From Eucalyptus grandis (Eukaryota > Streptophyta > Magnoliopsida > Myrtales > Myrtaceae): a DNA stretch of 64,000 nt. The stretch lies in contig NC_052620.1 in assembly GCF_016545825.1 (NCBI RefSeq), positions 10,354,001-10,418,000 on the forward strand, read 5' to 3'. The position numbers and the translations under genes were made by a program. This document shows positions 12,001 to 22,951 of this stretch, one piece after another. Each line of letters begins with the position of its first letter. Within the stretch, counting starts at the first letter, position 1. The notes under the pieces were generated by a model. It searched no databases, was not told the DNA's origin, and saw nothing but the letters and a program-made list of their open reading frames with translations.

Positions 12001-13624
12001 TATGAAGAGAGGGCATTAAACAAATTTTCTTGAGATTCATTTTGGAAGGTAAATGTATAGGTTCACTTAAAACAATTCTAAATTTGCTCTCTTTTTTGTA
12101 TTATTTTTTTTTTAAAATGATGATTTTCGAATTCCATCATTAAAAATGTGAGTTGCACAATTTACAAGAGCATAAATTGGATTTGCAAATCAAAACCTAA
12201 AACGGAAAACATGTTTCTTAACAAGAATAAAGATTGATAAAATACAAGAGACTCTTTTTACGGATGAAAGTAAAAACAACTCTTGTCCTCGCTCTAGAAT
12301 TCACGTCCTGAATGGTCACCATGAGAATGTCAAAGAGCATCGTGCATAACCTGCAAAAAGATGACAATGTCAATATGTGAATAAGAGAAAATGATATTTT
12401 AATGACGTCGCTTCTTATAATAAAATCGAGGCGACGATACATGCCCCACAATCCTTATTACGGGATTTTAGTATTTCGCCAAAATTTTATCATAAGAGAA
12501 AACATCATTAAAATTATCAATCCAGGGCCATCAATCGAATGTCCACTTTTATTCCAAGTTTCGTAATGCAAAAGTGTCTTTGATTTTGAAAGATTGATTT
12601 GTGATTTTACTCCTAGAAAAATGAAGTGATTTCTATTTTGAGGAATTTGTACACAAAATGATTTGCATTATAGTCCCAAAATATGAGAATGAGAAAATTT
12701 GATAAAAAAATGCAATTTCAATTTTTGTGCCCAAATATAAAATCACAACTTGAAAGTTTTTTTTTTTTTTTTTTTTTCAAAATGATTTCGAGCCCATAAC
12801 TAGAAGTTTAAACAAAACTATGTGTTCAACAAGGCCAAATCAAAATGCTTAGAACTTGCATTCAAATGCTCACTTGTCAAAAGTGATTGCCAATTTTTCA
12901 ATCATAAGCTTGCATCACCGAGGGCATGCGATTGATTTCCGCGAATTTTAAGATGAAAATACAATACAAAATGAACAAATAAAAAGGAAAATGACACTTA
13001 CAATGGGTGCCGACCTTTGTTTTTTTTTTTGTTTTTTTACATAGACATGCACATGAGATGTGGTTCAATTTTTACTCTATATGGCCCAAAATGAAGCCAT
13101 GGGATCACCGGACTGAACCAGCAAGGTCGCGGCTAGGTCGGGTTACCCATGACTCCGGCTTCGTCAAAGAACCGACCCGTGTTGCGCGGTTGCAGACCGG
13201 GGTGGGTACCTTTGACGTGAAGAAAGAAATTTCGGGGTAGAGATGGGCGACTCGTACTACGCGGTTGTAGTCGGAGTGGTATCCACCTCAACACCATCCT
13301 AAATGATCCTATGCGGCCCAAGTCCGGCGGCAGGTAGTGTGTGCTATAGTGTAGTGCAATGCAGGGGATGCAGGCATGACAATTTATAAACAATCAGCAC
13401 TTCATACATGAAAAATAAACCATACATTCCTACACTTCCCTGCAAGACAAAGGTGAGCAAACACTTCCCCTTATACCTCCCATTCTGCAAAAACATTTAA
13501 CACCTTTCATGTTAGGGGCGTACCTGAAATCCTCGCTGCCAAACAAAAATATTTTTGAACAAAATTAATTTTGGCCTAAGTCCTCTAAGGTTTAAAACCA
13601 AGTCCCCGCCGGAGTCGCCAAGGC
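9053..13624. other. Non-coding interior of the LARD-like element
   Basis: A short trailer of minisatellite-like units (to about 9165) is followed by 4.4 kb of unique-looking sequence with only short, unrelated frames. Runs of T or A (11042-11060, 12759-12777, 13019-13030) and a GC-richer part at 13090-13350 are the only marked changes in composition. I recognise no protein, RNA gene or further element. Confidence 0.7.
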
Positions 13625-16165
13625 TGTCAAGACCTACCCTCGGGGGAGGGAACAGGTTTAGGGTATTGCCTAAAAGACGGGCCTAAGGCCCAATGATTAG
13701 GCGCGAGCTCTCCCAAGCCCATACCCCGCGTGACGTTGGGATATTCTTAAGAAATTTTGCACAAAAGGAGTCGCCACTAGCCTATTGGGGTCGGCTAGAA
13801 ACCAAGTGAGGCATGGGAGCGTGCCTCACTTCCTACGCAACCCGAGAGTCTAGGATCGGGACTTGATTACACTAATTAATTAATTAGTGCCCTTTCGGTA
13901 CCTAATCTTGTTCATTTTAAAAGAAATGATTTTTGTCGTGCAGTTTGGATTGATTTTATACCTATCCACTAACATGTGAGATGATCATACGGAGTGCACA
14001 ATCATTAAAATAACAATTAGCAATTAAGAAAAATGACTAAATAAATTGCATGAAAGAGCAAAATTTAACATCAAAGAAAAGATAAATACTAATCCTAACT
14101 AGATTAAAGAGAAGCCAAAATCAACATATCAATATTGTGCATTCAAAAGGCATTTGTCCCTAAGGACAATTGAAACCTTAAGGTAAAGCCCCAAAGGCTT
14201 AGTCAATTTTTTAGCACAACTCCAAAGTTAAGAAATTTCCATTTTTTTTTTTAAAAAGCTCATAAAATCTTTTTGCAAAATTTTTCAAAAGAAAATCAGA
14301 ATTTCCTGACATTTTCCAATTTTTTGATTTTTTTTTAATTTTTTAATTAAAAAAAAACGAATTTTCATTTTTTTGAATTTTTTTTTTTTGGTTCTTTTTA
14401 ATATAATTTCTTAATAGTTAATATTATTATAATCAGAAAAATGGGTCCGGACCGTAAACCCAATCCGCCCGTGGACCCAACCCAAACTCGGATCCAACAT
14501 TTTTGGGTTAAAAACATTTTTTTTGTATTTTTCTTTTTACAGCCTTTTTTAAGGATTCTTTTTGTTATTTGTTTTATCTTTTCCTCACATCATCTTTTCC
14601 CCTGCACGTTCTGCCCAACTGTCCTTCCCGAGGCCAGCTTTGCTGTTTTAGTTTTCTATTTTTTATTTATTTTGCTTTTCTTTTCTTTTTTCTGATTTTT
14701 CTTGGTTTTTCTTTTCCCTTTTTTTTTTTATTTCTTTCCCTCCTGCGACTCCTCCTTCCCAAGACCAACTTTTCCTTCTTTTTAATATTTTGTTTTACTT
14801 TTTCACTTTTTCCATATTTTCTCTTTCTTTTATTCTTTTTTTTTTTTTTTTTGGTCTCCTCCTCCGCGTGCTTTCTTCTTCGTGCATCTTCTTCTTCCCC
14901 GACGTCTTCATGAACCCCTTTCCATCCGACAATTTCCCCACCAAACCAGTGCCAACGAACGTCATCTCTTGCGAAGGTTCACCGGCGTTTGGACCATTAT
15001 GGCCCGTTGGTCATACCGCTCGACCGGCGGCGACCGCGGCCGGCCACCTTTTCCGACAACAGATAACCCGTTCACCGGAACAAAGAAAACCCTCACTCTC
15101 CCGACTACGCATGATTATTTTACGAAGGCCACGCCAAAACACAATAACCATACGAACAAGAAACATGATTCAGCAGCTACATATGTAAGCAAGGATCGAT
15201 TCTAAGCTAAAACAAGAACTGACTTTTCGAACATCTCTGAGGTATTTTGTCGAACAGTTGGAGTGCAGTACCAAATTTCAAGGTTTTTTTGGCTCAATCG
15301 AGCCTTGAACGTGCCTTGGGGGTCTCGAACACAACATACAAGGAACATGGGAACGAAACGCAAGGGCGACGAGGGCCAGAGCTTGCGCGAGCCGGACGGC
15401 CGCGAGCTCCAGCCCGGTGCGCCTAAAATGGAACAAGGAGGAGCCGAACCTACCTGGTCAGCTCGAGGATGTCGTCGGGAAGATCTTCGAACAAGCCCGT
15501 GCGTGACTGAACCGCTCACGGTTGCTCGTACCGCTCTCTCAGTTCGCCGGCTCTCTCCGCCGATTCAAGCTTCTCACCTCGGCCTTTCTCTCTTTCTCTC
15601 TTTCGGTTTTTCTTTTTGGTTTCTCTCTCGTCTCTCCGTGCTCCCCTTGGCTCCTCCTCCGCTCTCTCGGTTTCTCACGGTTCCAGAAGAAGGGGGTCAA
15701 GAAGCGGGATCTCGAGCACTTCTCTTGCTTTAGCTCTCACTCTCCAAGACCTCTCTGGCCCAAGCTCCCTCTCCGTTCTATTCTTTCCTCCCCTTGTGGA
15801 GTTCTCCCTCCTCCCTCTTTCTCTCCCCTCGTTCTCCTTTTTTTCTTTTTGCAGGTTATCGTGCGAAGACCAGCCATGCCAGCTGCCGACCGAGCCGCTC
15901 CGACCCGTGGATCATGCTGGCCGTCCCGCCACCCGATCCTTTCGCTCTCCCGCTTTCGCTGCTCGCCTGGTTACTCTGTTTTTTTTCTGTTCTTGTAGGT
16001 CTTTTTCAGCGAAGACCAGCAGGAGGGGGGAAGAAAGCTGGGCATGAGCTGAGCCGAGGAGAAAGAAGAGAAAGATGGGCCGCACAAGGGCCTATGTGTG
16101 GGGGAAAAAGAAAGAGAGAATGGCCTCTCTCGCTTTTTTTTTTTTTTTAATTTTTTTGTATTTTC

Positions 16166-16198
<33 letters not shown>

Positions 16199-16262
16199 GG
16201 GTAATTCCTAATCTTGTACATGATTAAGTCTTAAATAAAATTGTAAAATTTAGGTGTCAACA
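13625..16262. repeat. Right LTR of the LARD-like element
   Basis: Begins TGTCAAGACCTACCC and ends GTGTCAACA. It is collinear with the left LTR over its whole length. Differences are mostly one- or two-base indels, many in homopolymers, plus a smaller number of transitions. Confidence 0.95.
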
Positions 16263-16267
16263 ATAGT
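16263..16267. other. Target-site duplication ATAGT, right
   Basis: Exact match to 3631-3635. Confidence 0.9.
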
Positions 16268-16338
16268 CCTGGGATATCGCATTTTTAAATCGACCAAAAG
16301 TAAGGGATGTGTGCGTGCCTGAGGGTCGGGGCGTGACA
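16268..16338 (+). mobile_element. 3' LTR of the gypsy element, 3' terminal part
   Basis: Resumes the LTR interrupted at 3635 and ends GGTCGGGGCGTGACA. This gives the expected TGTGACA...(C)GTGACA ends of this LTR type. A similar end, GGTTCGGGGCATGACA, occurs at 16607-16622, so the exact boundary is not certain. Confidence 0.55.
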
Positions 16339-16499
16339 GAGGTCGTGGTGAAACGGTTAGGCATGTTAGATATGATGAAGCTAGTTGTTTAACCCTTGCA
16401 CTTGTGGTGTATGAGATATTGATTATATATATGATTATGTTTTTAACTATCCTTGTTCATTGATGGTTGGAGATTTGCTTACGTTTTCGTTTGTGCGTT

Positions 16500-16622
16500 T
16501 TAATGTTATCACAAATTGGGTCGGCGACATCTCCTAGGATGTCATAATCGAATGACCAAAGGATAAGTAAAGGTTCGATGAGCACAGGTCGTAGCACAGT
16601 CTTAGAGGTTCGGGGCATGACA
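16500..16622 (+). mobile_element. Fragment of a related gypsy LTR 3' end
   Basis: Ends in GGTTCGGGGCATGACA, parallel to the end at 16338. No matching start or target duplication was found, so this is either a relic of another LTR or a continuation of the first. Confidence 0.4.
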
Positions 16623-16935
16623 GGGTAATTGTGGCCTTTCGAGGGAATTGATAACAACATTTTTTTTATGCACTTGCTAATACTAATACATTTGAGAATT
16701 CTTAATTAGTTAGTTGTAAATAGCCCCACCCCAAGACTATGGAACTAAGGGTTATCCCAAACGTACATTGAGATATTGACAGTGATTTTCAAATATCGAA
16801 GAACGGAATATGATACGATGAGATAGAATGCAATAGAAACAAAGACACACTGAACGAATGGGTTAACGGTCAAAGAAGACCCTTTCATTCTAAAATCTTT
16901 AAATCAAAATGACTTTAATTCCAAATGAATCAAAT

Positions 16936-17007
16936 CTTCTCAAGTAGGATTCGAACCTACGACCAATTAGTTAATAACCGATCGCTCTACCATTAAGCTA
17001 CTAAGGA
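16936..17007 (-). pseudogene. trnN: Plastid-derived tRNA-Asn pseudogene
   Basis: 72 nt, the normal length for plastid trnN-GUU. On the minus strand the T-arm GGTCGTAGGTTCGAATCC and the D-arm TAGCTTAATGGTAGAGCG are clear. The anticodon loop reads TTATTAA instead of CTGTTAA, turning GTT into ATT. The anticodon stem and acceptor stem each contain mismatches. It sits upstream of the ycf1 fragment on the opposite strand, as in plastomes. Confidence 0.9.
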
Positions 17008-17336
17008 ACAATGGGAGATTCGATCTCATAGAGTTCAATTCTCATTCTCAACTCATAACCAAAATGAGCTCGAAGTTTCCTTCGTAACTCCCGAAACTTC
17101 TTCGTAGTGGCTTCATTACATGCTTCATTTCATAGGTAACGACAAAGTGGCTCTATTTCATTATATTCCATCTGTATCACAATTCCATTCGTTAAATATC
17201 CATTTGGTGTCCATTGACATAAGAAATGCCATTTCTAGTCTATATATTCCTATTTCTATATATGAAAAGTTAAAAAAATCATCATATAATAATCCAGAAA
17301 AGAAATTGAAATAGAAAAGAAAAAATGGAGGTTTGG

Positions 17337-18400
17337 GATATTTTGAAATCTTTTCTACTGGGGAATCCAGTATCCTTATGTATGAAGATAATAAATTCGG
17401 TCGTTATGGTTGGACTCTACTATTGATTTCTCACCACACTCTCCATAAGACCCTCTTCTCTTTTCCTTCTCCAAGCTTGGGTTCTAGAAGAAGCAAAAGA
17501 AGGAACCAAAAGAAGGTATCAAGAACAACGGATTTTATTATGGGACAGCTCATGATGTTTATATCGATCTATATGCACCTCTACATCTAGCATTGGGTAA
17601 ACCTCATACAATAATTATCCTAGCTCTACCATATCTTTTGTTTCATTTCTCCTAGAACAATCCCAAACACTTTTTTGATTATGGATCTATTACAAAAAAA
17701 TTCAATGCTTAATCTTAGCATTTAATGTGTATTTCTAAATAATCTCATTTTTCAATTATTCAACCATTAGTTCAATATTAGCCATATCAATCAACATTTA
17801 TATGTATGGATGCAATAACAAGTTGTTATTTGTAACAAGTAATTTTGTTGGTTGGTTAATCAATCACATTTTTTTCATGAAATGGGTTGAATTGGTATTG
17901 GTTTGGATACAACAAAATAATTCTATTCAATCAAATGTACTTATTCAATCAAATACGTACATTGTGTCAGTATTTAGAAATTCTATGGCTCAAATCTTTA
18001 ATATTATCTTATTATTACTTGTGTTTACTATTTAGGCATAATACCATCATCCATTGTTACTAAAAACTTCACAGAAACCTCATAAACAGAAGCAAGGGGG
18101 AAAGGCAAAGAAGAAACAAATGTATAAATAGAAACAATTTTTGAAACGAATGGAACTAAACACGAACAAGAGGGATTCACCAAAAAAAAATCCTTCTCCT
18201 TCCCTTTTTTCAGAAGAAAATGAGGACCCAAACAAAATCGATGAAAGGGAAGAGATCCAGGTGAATGGAAAGGAAAAGACAAGGGATAATTTAACTTTCA
18301 AGAGATATTCTATAAAGATAATCAAGTTTATAAAACTTCTTATATGGATGAAATAAAAATAAAGAGAATTCAAAGTTAGAAATATTTAAAGAAGATCCAA
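17337..18400 (+). pseudogene. ycf1: 5' part of plastid ycf1 (nuclear pseudogene)
   Basis: ycf1 (Tic214) encodes a large inner-envelope protein of the plastid import machinery. This copy covers only its N-terminal membrane region and the following charged stretch ([15 protein letters not shown]). The start ATG is destroyed (GAT at 17337). Stops include a Trp codon turned TAG at 17653 and a Gln codon turned TAA at 17723. The short open frames at 17333, 17802 and 18141 are pieces of it. It is a fragment in a plastid insertion and not expected to be expressed. Confidence 0.93.
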
Positions 18401-19159
18401 AAACCCTAAACGACTAACATAAGCTACAATCAAGTTCAAAATGATTTGAAAAATGCAATCAAATTCTAAAGTTTTTGCATCATATACAAATGATATTCTT
18501 TTAGCGACTACTCAGCCAGTCTTCCTAATGTGGTAAGCTAGTCTAACGTGACATTGTGAACTATTTTCGAAGCATTTGATACGTTGGTGTGCCGTAAATG
18601 TGGCCCATGTAAAAAAAAAGGTCAATTTTTTAAAAAAGAAAAATGTAAAATCCAAAATTTAACACACACAAAAAAAAAAAAGGCCTAAAAGGATAAAAGG
18701 GAAGCCAAAGCCTCCAGCATTATGGGGGGCCGCCGCCGCCGCAGTTTAGCCGTCTAATGAGGAGCGGCGGCCCTCATCAACCACACGAGAACCGCTAGGC
18801 TTAGTACTGTGGTTGAGGTTGACCACAGGCTGGGCCAGCGTAGGCTTTTGCCCTTTTGGGCTTTTGTTAATTTGGGCCGGCCTTGATGAGCCCAAAATGA
18901 GATTTTTTTCTGTCTCTCAATTTTATTTTATTTTTTTTTAATTTTGTCCCATGACATAAACCTATCATGGAAACCTAATAAACATATTCAAATAAGCAAA
19001 TAAACCGATAACCGTATAATAACAATTCAAAAACCTGTTATCTAAAAGTAAAAAAAAAAACCTATAATACAATAATCTAATCATCAATCGTGTAAAATAA
19101 TTCTCAAAATACACATTCCATAAGTCATAAAAATAAGAAATCGGCATCATCTTCATCTC
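18401..19159. other. No gene seen
   Basis: AT-rich spacer. The one local oddity is a GC-rich inverted repeat: GGGCCGCCGC (18727-18736) pairs exactly with GCGGCGGCCC (18764-18773), followed by several GGGCC/GGCCC words to about 18890. Confidence 0.6.
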
Positions 19160-19975
19160 AAACGCCCCCAGCTCTCTGGAACAGGATATGGCAGGCTCTC
19201 ACTCTACTCAAAATTAAATTTTTTTCTCCTAAAGCACTTGCCGAAATGCACTCGCTACTAAGGATAACCTTGTTCAAAGGAAAATTGTACCTGACCAAGT
19301 GTGCTCTCTTTGCAATTCGCAACGTGAGACAATCGAGCTTGTTTTCTTGTTGCGCTCTGGACATCAAAGGTATGGTCTCATGTGGCCCTAAACATCAGCA
19401 TATCAAACTCAAGTTTGTCTAGAATTGAGGATGGGTAGTTTAACTTCAACATACTTCGGTACCGTTCGAATTTCCCTATGTTGTTCTCTGGTTCATCTAG
19501 AAGGAAAGGAACAATTTTTTTGTTCGGAGCACAAGTCCCAGACCTGACGAAGCTACTGGAAGTTGCTTCAGCTACATATGAAAGTGTTGCTCGCTCGACA
19601 ACTAGATCAAAGTAAAAAACTGAGCTTAGACAAGCATCAAATTGAGTTTGGCAACCACCAAAAAAAGGGGGCGTCTTAAAGCTGAACATTGATGGAGCTA
19701 TTATTCGGATCTCGCTCAAGTACCTCCGTTAAACTTTAACTCAGATAAGTCCAATCTGATTCACGGCTTGTCAGGCACCGAAGAAGTTTCTTGGGAAGTA
19801 ATCTGCATATCAAGGAAGTCCAGGCCCAGCTTAGAGAGGCAAATAAGGGACGGACTGGGTTGCAAAATCCCAACGAAAAAGAAACTTTGTTCTAATTGGA
19901 TCTTACATCCCCCAAGCCCTATGGGCCTTGTTATGTTTTGAATTTGCACACATGTTTATTTATCCTTTGTCTTAA
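19160..19975 (+). pseudogene. L1-type LINE 3' fragment (zf-RVT plus RNase H remnant)
   Basis: The plus strand holds the end of a plant LINE ORF2 in broken frames. First comes LWNRIWQALTLLKIKFF. After a frameshift comes KIVPDQVCSLCNSQRETIE, the zinc-finger (zf-RVT) region with its Cys-x2-Cys pair. Then HVALNIS and SRIEDG. Near 19655-19735 the RNase H start WQPPKKGGVLKLNIDGA appears, ending in a stop. Downstream, SGTEEVSWEV and REANK recall the end of the RNase H domain in further shifted frames. Minus-strand frames here (19378-19719, 19761-19949) are shadows. 5' truncated and inactive. Confidence 0.8.
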
Positions 19976-20417
19976 TGAATGAGAACTATATTTTAGACCC
20001 CAAAAGGAAAAAACTTATCATTGGGGAACAAAGCCTCACAAGTCTCTTACATTCGCGAGCTAAATTACAAACATCATCAATAAAACTGAGGAACAATTCT
20101 CATTTGAAAAACAAAAATTGATCCATCCACCAAATGAACAATGAAGATTCATCCTCTCGACCAAATAAATGTCAAGAAAATGAGCAGAAGCAACAAAAAA
20201 TAAAAGTGACTTGAGGTTCCTCAAAGTGGTCCACCTCTTCAATGCTTGCCACATGTTTTCCTTCCACCAAAGTGATCCGCCTATAGGAAAAAAATATCAC
20301 AATGATTCGGTCCATATAACGAAATCAAAAATGTCATCAATGGAAACACCAATCATACTAGTTAATATTATCGTGTACCTATGAACATCATCCAGATGAA
20401 ATGGAAATCCTCAATTC

Positions 20418-20426
20418 CATCAATAA
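20418..20426. other. Target-site duplication, left (CATCAATAA)
   Basis: Matches 20719-20727 (CATCAATCA) at 8 of 9 bases. Confidence 0.7.
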
Positions 20427-20718
20427 GGGGAAATTTTCCAATAAGCCGATTCAATCATAAATTTTTCAATTTTACTAATTTAGTCATAAATTTTTATGCG
20501 AAATTCCAATATAGTCCGTCTAGCCAATTTTTGTGGAAAATCACTAATGCAATGATGTGTCATGTAGGTTAGTTAGAGATGATTGAATTGTCATGTTAAC
20601 AATTTCCATCAAAAATTAGTTAGAGTGACTACATTAGATATTCATGTAAAAGTTTGGGACTAAATTGACAAAATTAAAACTTTAAGACTCGCTTCTGATT
20701 AATTGGGTAATTTATCCC
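20427..20718. mobile_element. Mutator-like MITE, 292 bp
   Basis: The two halves are imperfect inverted repeats of about 140 bp. The left arm begins GGGGAAATTTTCCAATAAG and the right arm, reversed, begins GGGATAAATTACCCAATTA. Long arms plus a 9-bp target duplication are typical of non-autonomous Mutator-like elements. Confidence 0.8.
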
Positions 20719-21335
20719 CATCAATCATCCAAAACAACCGCATACTCCGCTACCAAACCTGATAAAAGCATCAACAAAAATATATTGATAGTAAATCTCG
20801 ATCATAAATATATAATGTACTAAAAAATTTAAAGTTTTACCCTATTCAAACTTCTCAAGCTCTTCCAAGATTTCCTCAATTGAAATGGGAGTCAATGAAA
20901 ACTGAAACCAGTCCTGAGCACAAATGAGAGGCTCTGCCATCTAGAGAGGCAGAGGACTACGAAACACATCTAGCAAACTCATCTTCCTGTTGTGCAATCC
21001 AAATGCTTCATGCTTCTTAAGAAATATACTTAAATCATACTTTGATGATCTGCGACTGAAGTTTCTCTCTTGTTTCTTTCGAATACGCTTTATACGCTTT
21101 CACTTATTTAATCCATACACCTTTGAAATGTTAACGTCCGTATGAAGGTTTGTGATGGTGGGGTATGTGGCTAAATCTGTAGGACTGACAATTCATATGC
21201 ATGTATCATAATCAAGTTTTGTAATCTTGTCAAATCGCGACATTGAAAGCACCATGCTTAGCTTAATTATGCTATGAAGTTTGAGTACATTATATTCATG
21301 ACATTCCATATTATTTTGGGTCTGTCGTATGTTGT

Positions 21336-21343
21336 GTTGAAAT
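21336..21343. other. Target-site duplication GTTGAAAT, left
   Basis: Exact match to 22172-22179. Confidence 0.9.
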
Positions 21344-22171
21344 TAGAGGTGATCAGTTGAAGGGTGGGCTGGTTTCCATCCTGGAACTAGAAATCGGCCA
21401 AGGTTTTACAAATTAGGAATTGAAACCACCGATTGGCTCTTAGACCCACTCGAGAATTGAATCAGGGAACTCAGCACTAGTCCGGTTCGATTCCTGGATA
21501 AGTCCGTGAAACTGGCCATTGCAATACACCTCCTCATCGACTTCCTTCTCCTCCTACGCTCTGCCGCCGTCTCTGCCCACAACATCGTTGACATCCTCGA
21601 GGGCTTCCTCGAGTACTTGTTCTTCAACTCCTACCTCAGCCAAACCAAACTGGCCGACAAGATCAACAGTCGCTAGACCCTCGCCGTCCTCACGCTCGAC
21701 AGCAGCACCATGTTCGCCCTTGTCGACAGGAAGCCCCTCTCCGTCACTAAGAACGAGCTCACCATCCACGTCGTCCTCGATTACTTCCTAGAAGCTCCAC
21801 CAATCCTGAGGGCTTCATCCTCTCCATCACCTTGTACCAGACCACTGAGAATCCCCCCTCTCTTGAGTGGCGAGCGAGGCTACGACTTGCAAGCGTCGAG
21901 AGAGAACTACAAAAGAAACTAAGAGAGCAAGCTGCGAGAGAGATGAGAGAGTGTAAGGATTGATGAGAGCTCGAATTAGAGTTTTGAAAATAACATATAG
22001 TATATATAAACAAGTCAAGTTCAAGTGGGTGGTTCCACACTTGAAATTGAGAATCAAACTTGTACTCACTGGTTCCAATATTTGGGATTGGGAACTAGAG
22101 TAGTTCCCATGAGAACCGCTTAGAACCGGCCGAATTGATCCAGTTTGAGTGGTTCCTATTGTACACCTCTA
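21344..22171 (+). mobile_element. Non-autonomous hAT element carrying a host gene fragment
   Basis: 828 bp. The ends are TAGAGGTGATCA and TGTACACCTCTA, imperfect inverted repeats of the hAT type. The flanks are an exact 8-bp duplication GTTGAAAT, the hAT hallmark. The outer parts are AT-rich with repeated GGTTCC/GAACC words. The middle (about 21510-21960) is GC-rich and encodes part of a fasciclin-like arabinogalactan protein. There is no transposase, so it would need one in trans. Confidence 0.92.
21512..21868 (+). pseudogene. Fasciclin-like arabinogalactan protein fragment captured by a hAT element
   Basis: FLAs are secreted, usually GPI-anchored cell-wall glycoproteins with FAS1 domains. 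The frame starting at 21512 (CTG where ATG would be expected) gives a hydrophobic leader, then SAHNIVDILEGF, FNSYLSQTKLADKIN, an in-frame TAG at 21674-21676, then TLAVLTLDSSTM, LSVTKNELTIHVVLDYF. This matches the FAS1 start of FLAs: S/AHNIT.IL, the TVLV.DN.AM strand and the H.VLDYF (H2) motif. After a frameshift near 21808 it resumes with LSITLYQTTEN. It covers only the first half of one domain, so it is non-functional. The GC-rich codon composition differs sharply from the flanks. Confidence 0.82.
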
Positions 22172-22179
22172 GTTGAAAT
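22172..22179. other. Target-site duplication GTTGAAAT, right
   Basis: Exact match to 21336-21343. Confidence 0.9.
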
Positions 22180-22729
22180 GTGATAATTCATTCTTGCACA
22201 GGCTAAAATTCTAGAATTTTAAAGTGATGTTTGTCTTTATACTTGTGGAGGATCCATGGTCGGGGTAAGAACTAATGGGCCACGATCCAACCAAACGGCC
22301 CACGGAACCCAAATCCCAACAAAAGAAAATATATAAGTGCCGGCTAACAAAAGTTTGAAATATAACGTTTTAAAATGTTGTCTTCTTTGACCCTGTGCCA
22401 CATGTGTGATTGAGTTGAATGAACTATCAAGTTTACTACTGAGATTCGAGCTGCCTGTAAGCGATAATTTAATGGTTAGTCCTGACGAAACTATCGTGTT
22501 GCGCTACATGCATTATTTATTTTGTGTTGCTTGAGTGGACTTTCACCAATAAGCGTACTGATACCTTCGTCCTTCTACCCTTATTGATGCAACTCACAAA
22601 TGAAGTATTATCAAGAACTTCTATTGATGCCTTGGAAGCATAAGGCCAGGGCGAAGACGATGGTTTTGGTAAGACTTGTTTTTTCTTGCGAAGATGACCT
22701 AAAAATAAAAAATGAGACATGGTGCCAAC
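22180..22729. other. No gene seen
   Basis: Short frames only. A patch with GGGCCACGATCC and CGGCCCACGG (22280-22310) is slightly GC-richer. No element ends found. Confidence 0.5.
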
Positions 22730-22951
22730 TAGAGGTGATCAACATGGGGTCGGAGCTGGGTTGGTTCAGGCCAAAATTATAGCCCAGGCCCGCCATTAGC
22801 AAAAAAAAAAAAAAAATTATAACAAATTTGGAAGCTAGCGAGCCGGCTTGAGCTCAGGTTAGATGGGTTGGGAGCCCGACGATGCCTTCGGCTCTTGTGG
22901 CTCAGGCTAGACCAGGGGAACCCTTGAGCCACAGTGGGCTATGACGGTCTA
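22730..22951. mobile_element. Small hAT element of the same family, 222 bp
   Basis: The left end TAGAGGTGATCA is identical to that of the 21344 element. It is flanked by GTGCCAAC (22722-22729) and GTGCCACC (22952-22959), 7 of 8 matching. The right end is decayed (reads TAGACCGTC in reverse). An A-run at 22800-22816 lies inside. Confidence 0.6.

Larger units (their letters stand above)
3636..16262. mobile_element. Complete non-coding LTR retrotransposon (LARD-like), nested in the gypsy LTR
   Basis: Two near-identical LTRs (3636-6274 and 13625-16262, each about 2.64 kb, TGTC...ACA) enclose 7.35 kb with no gag, protease, reverse transcriptase or integrase I can recognise in any frame. An exact ATAGT duplication flanks the whole element, so it inserted as a unit and must have borrowed enzymes from another element. 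Long LTRs plus a non-coding interior are the definition of a LARD. The tandem-repeat block also recalls Ogre/Tat elements. No standard TGG-starting tRNA primer site follows the 5' LTR, and the sequence before the 3' LTR (GCCGGAGTCGCCAAGGC) is not a clear polypurine tract, so transcription strand is not proved. Confidence 0.9.
16720..18400 (+). other. Nuclear insertion of plastid DNA (trnR-trnN spacer, trnN-GUU, 5' ycf1)
   Basis: The order, spacing and opposite strands of trnN and the start of ycf1 match the inverted-repeat/small-single-copy border of land-plant plastomes. Stops and small indels throughout show it is a dead nuclear copy. Differences from the conserved plastid sequence, as I remember it, are mostly C-to-T and G-to-A. 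Edges are approximate: plastid similarity fades near 16720 and 18400. Confidence 0.9.

Noticed and set aside
19378..19949. Minus-strand frames of 113 and 62 codons as genes
   Set aside because: The plus strand of the same interval encodes recognisable LINE zf-RVT and RNase H pieces.
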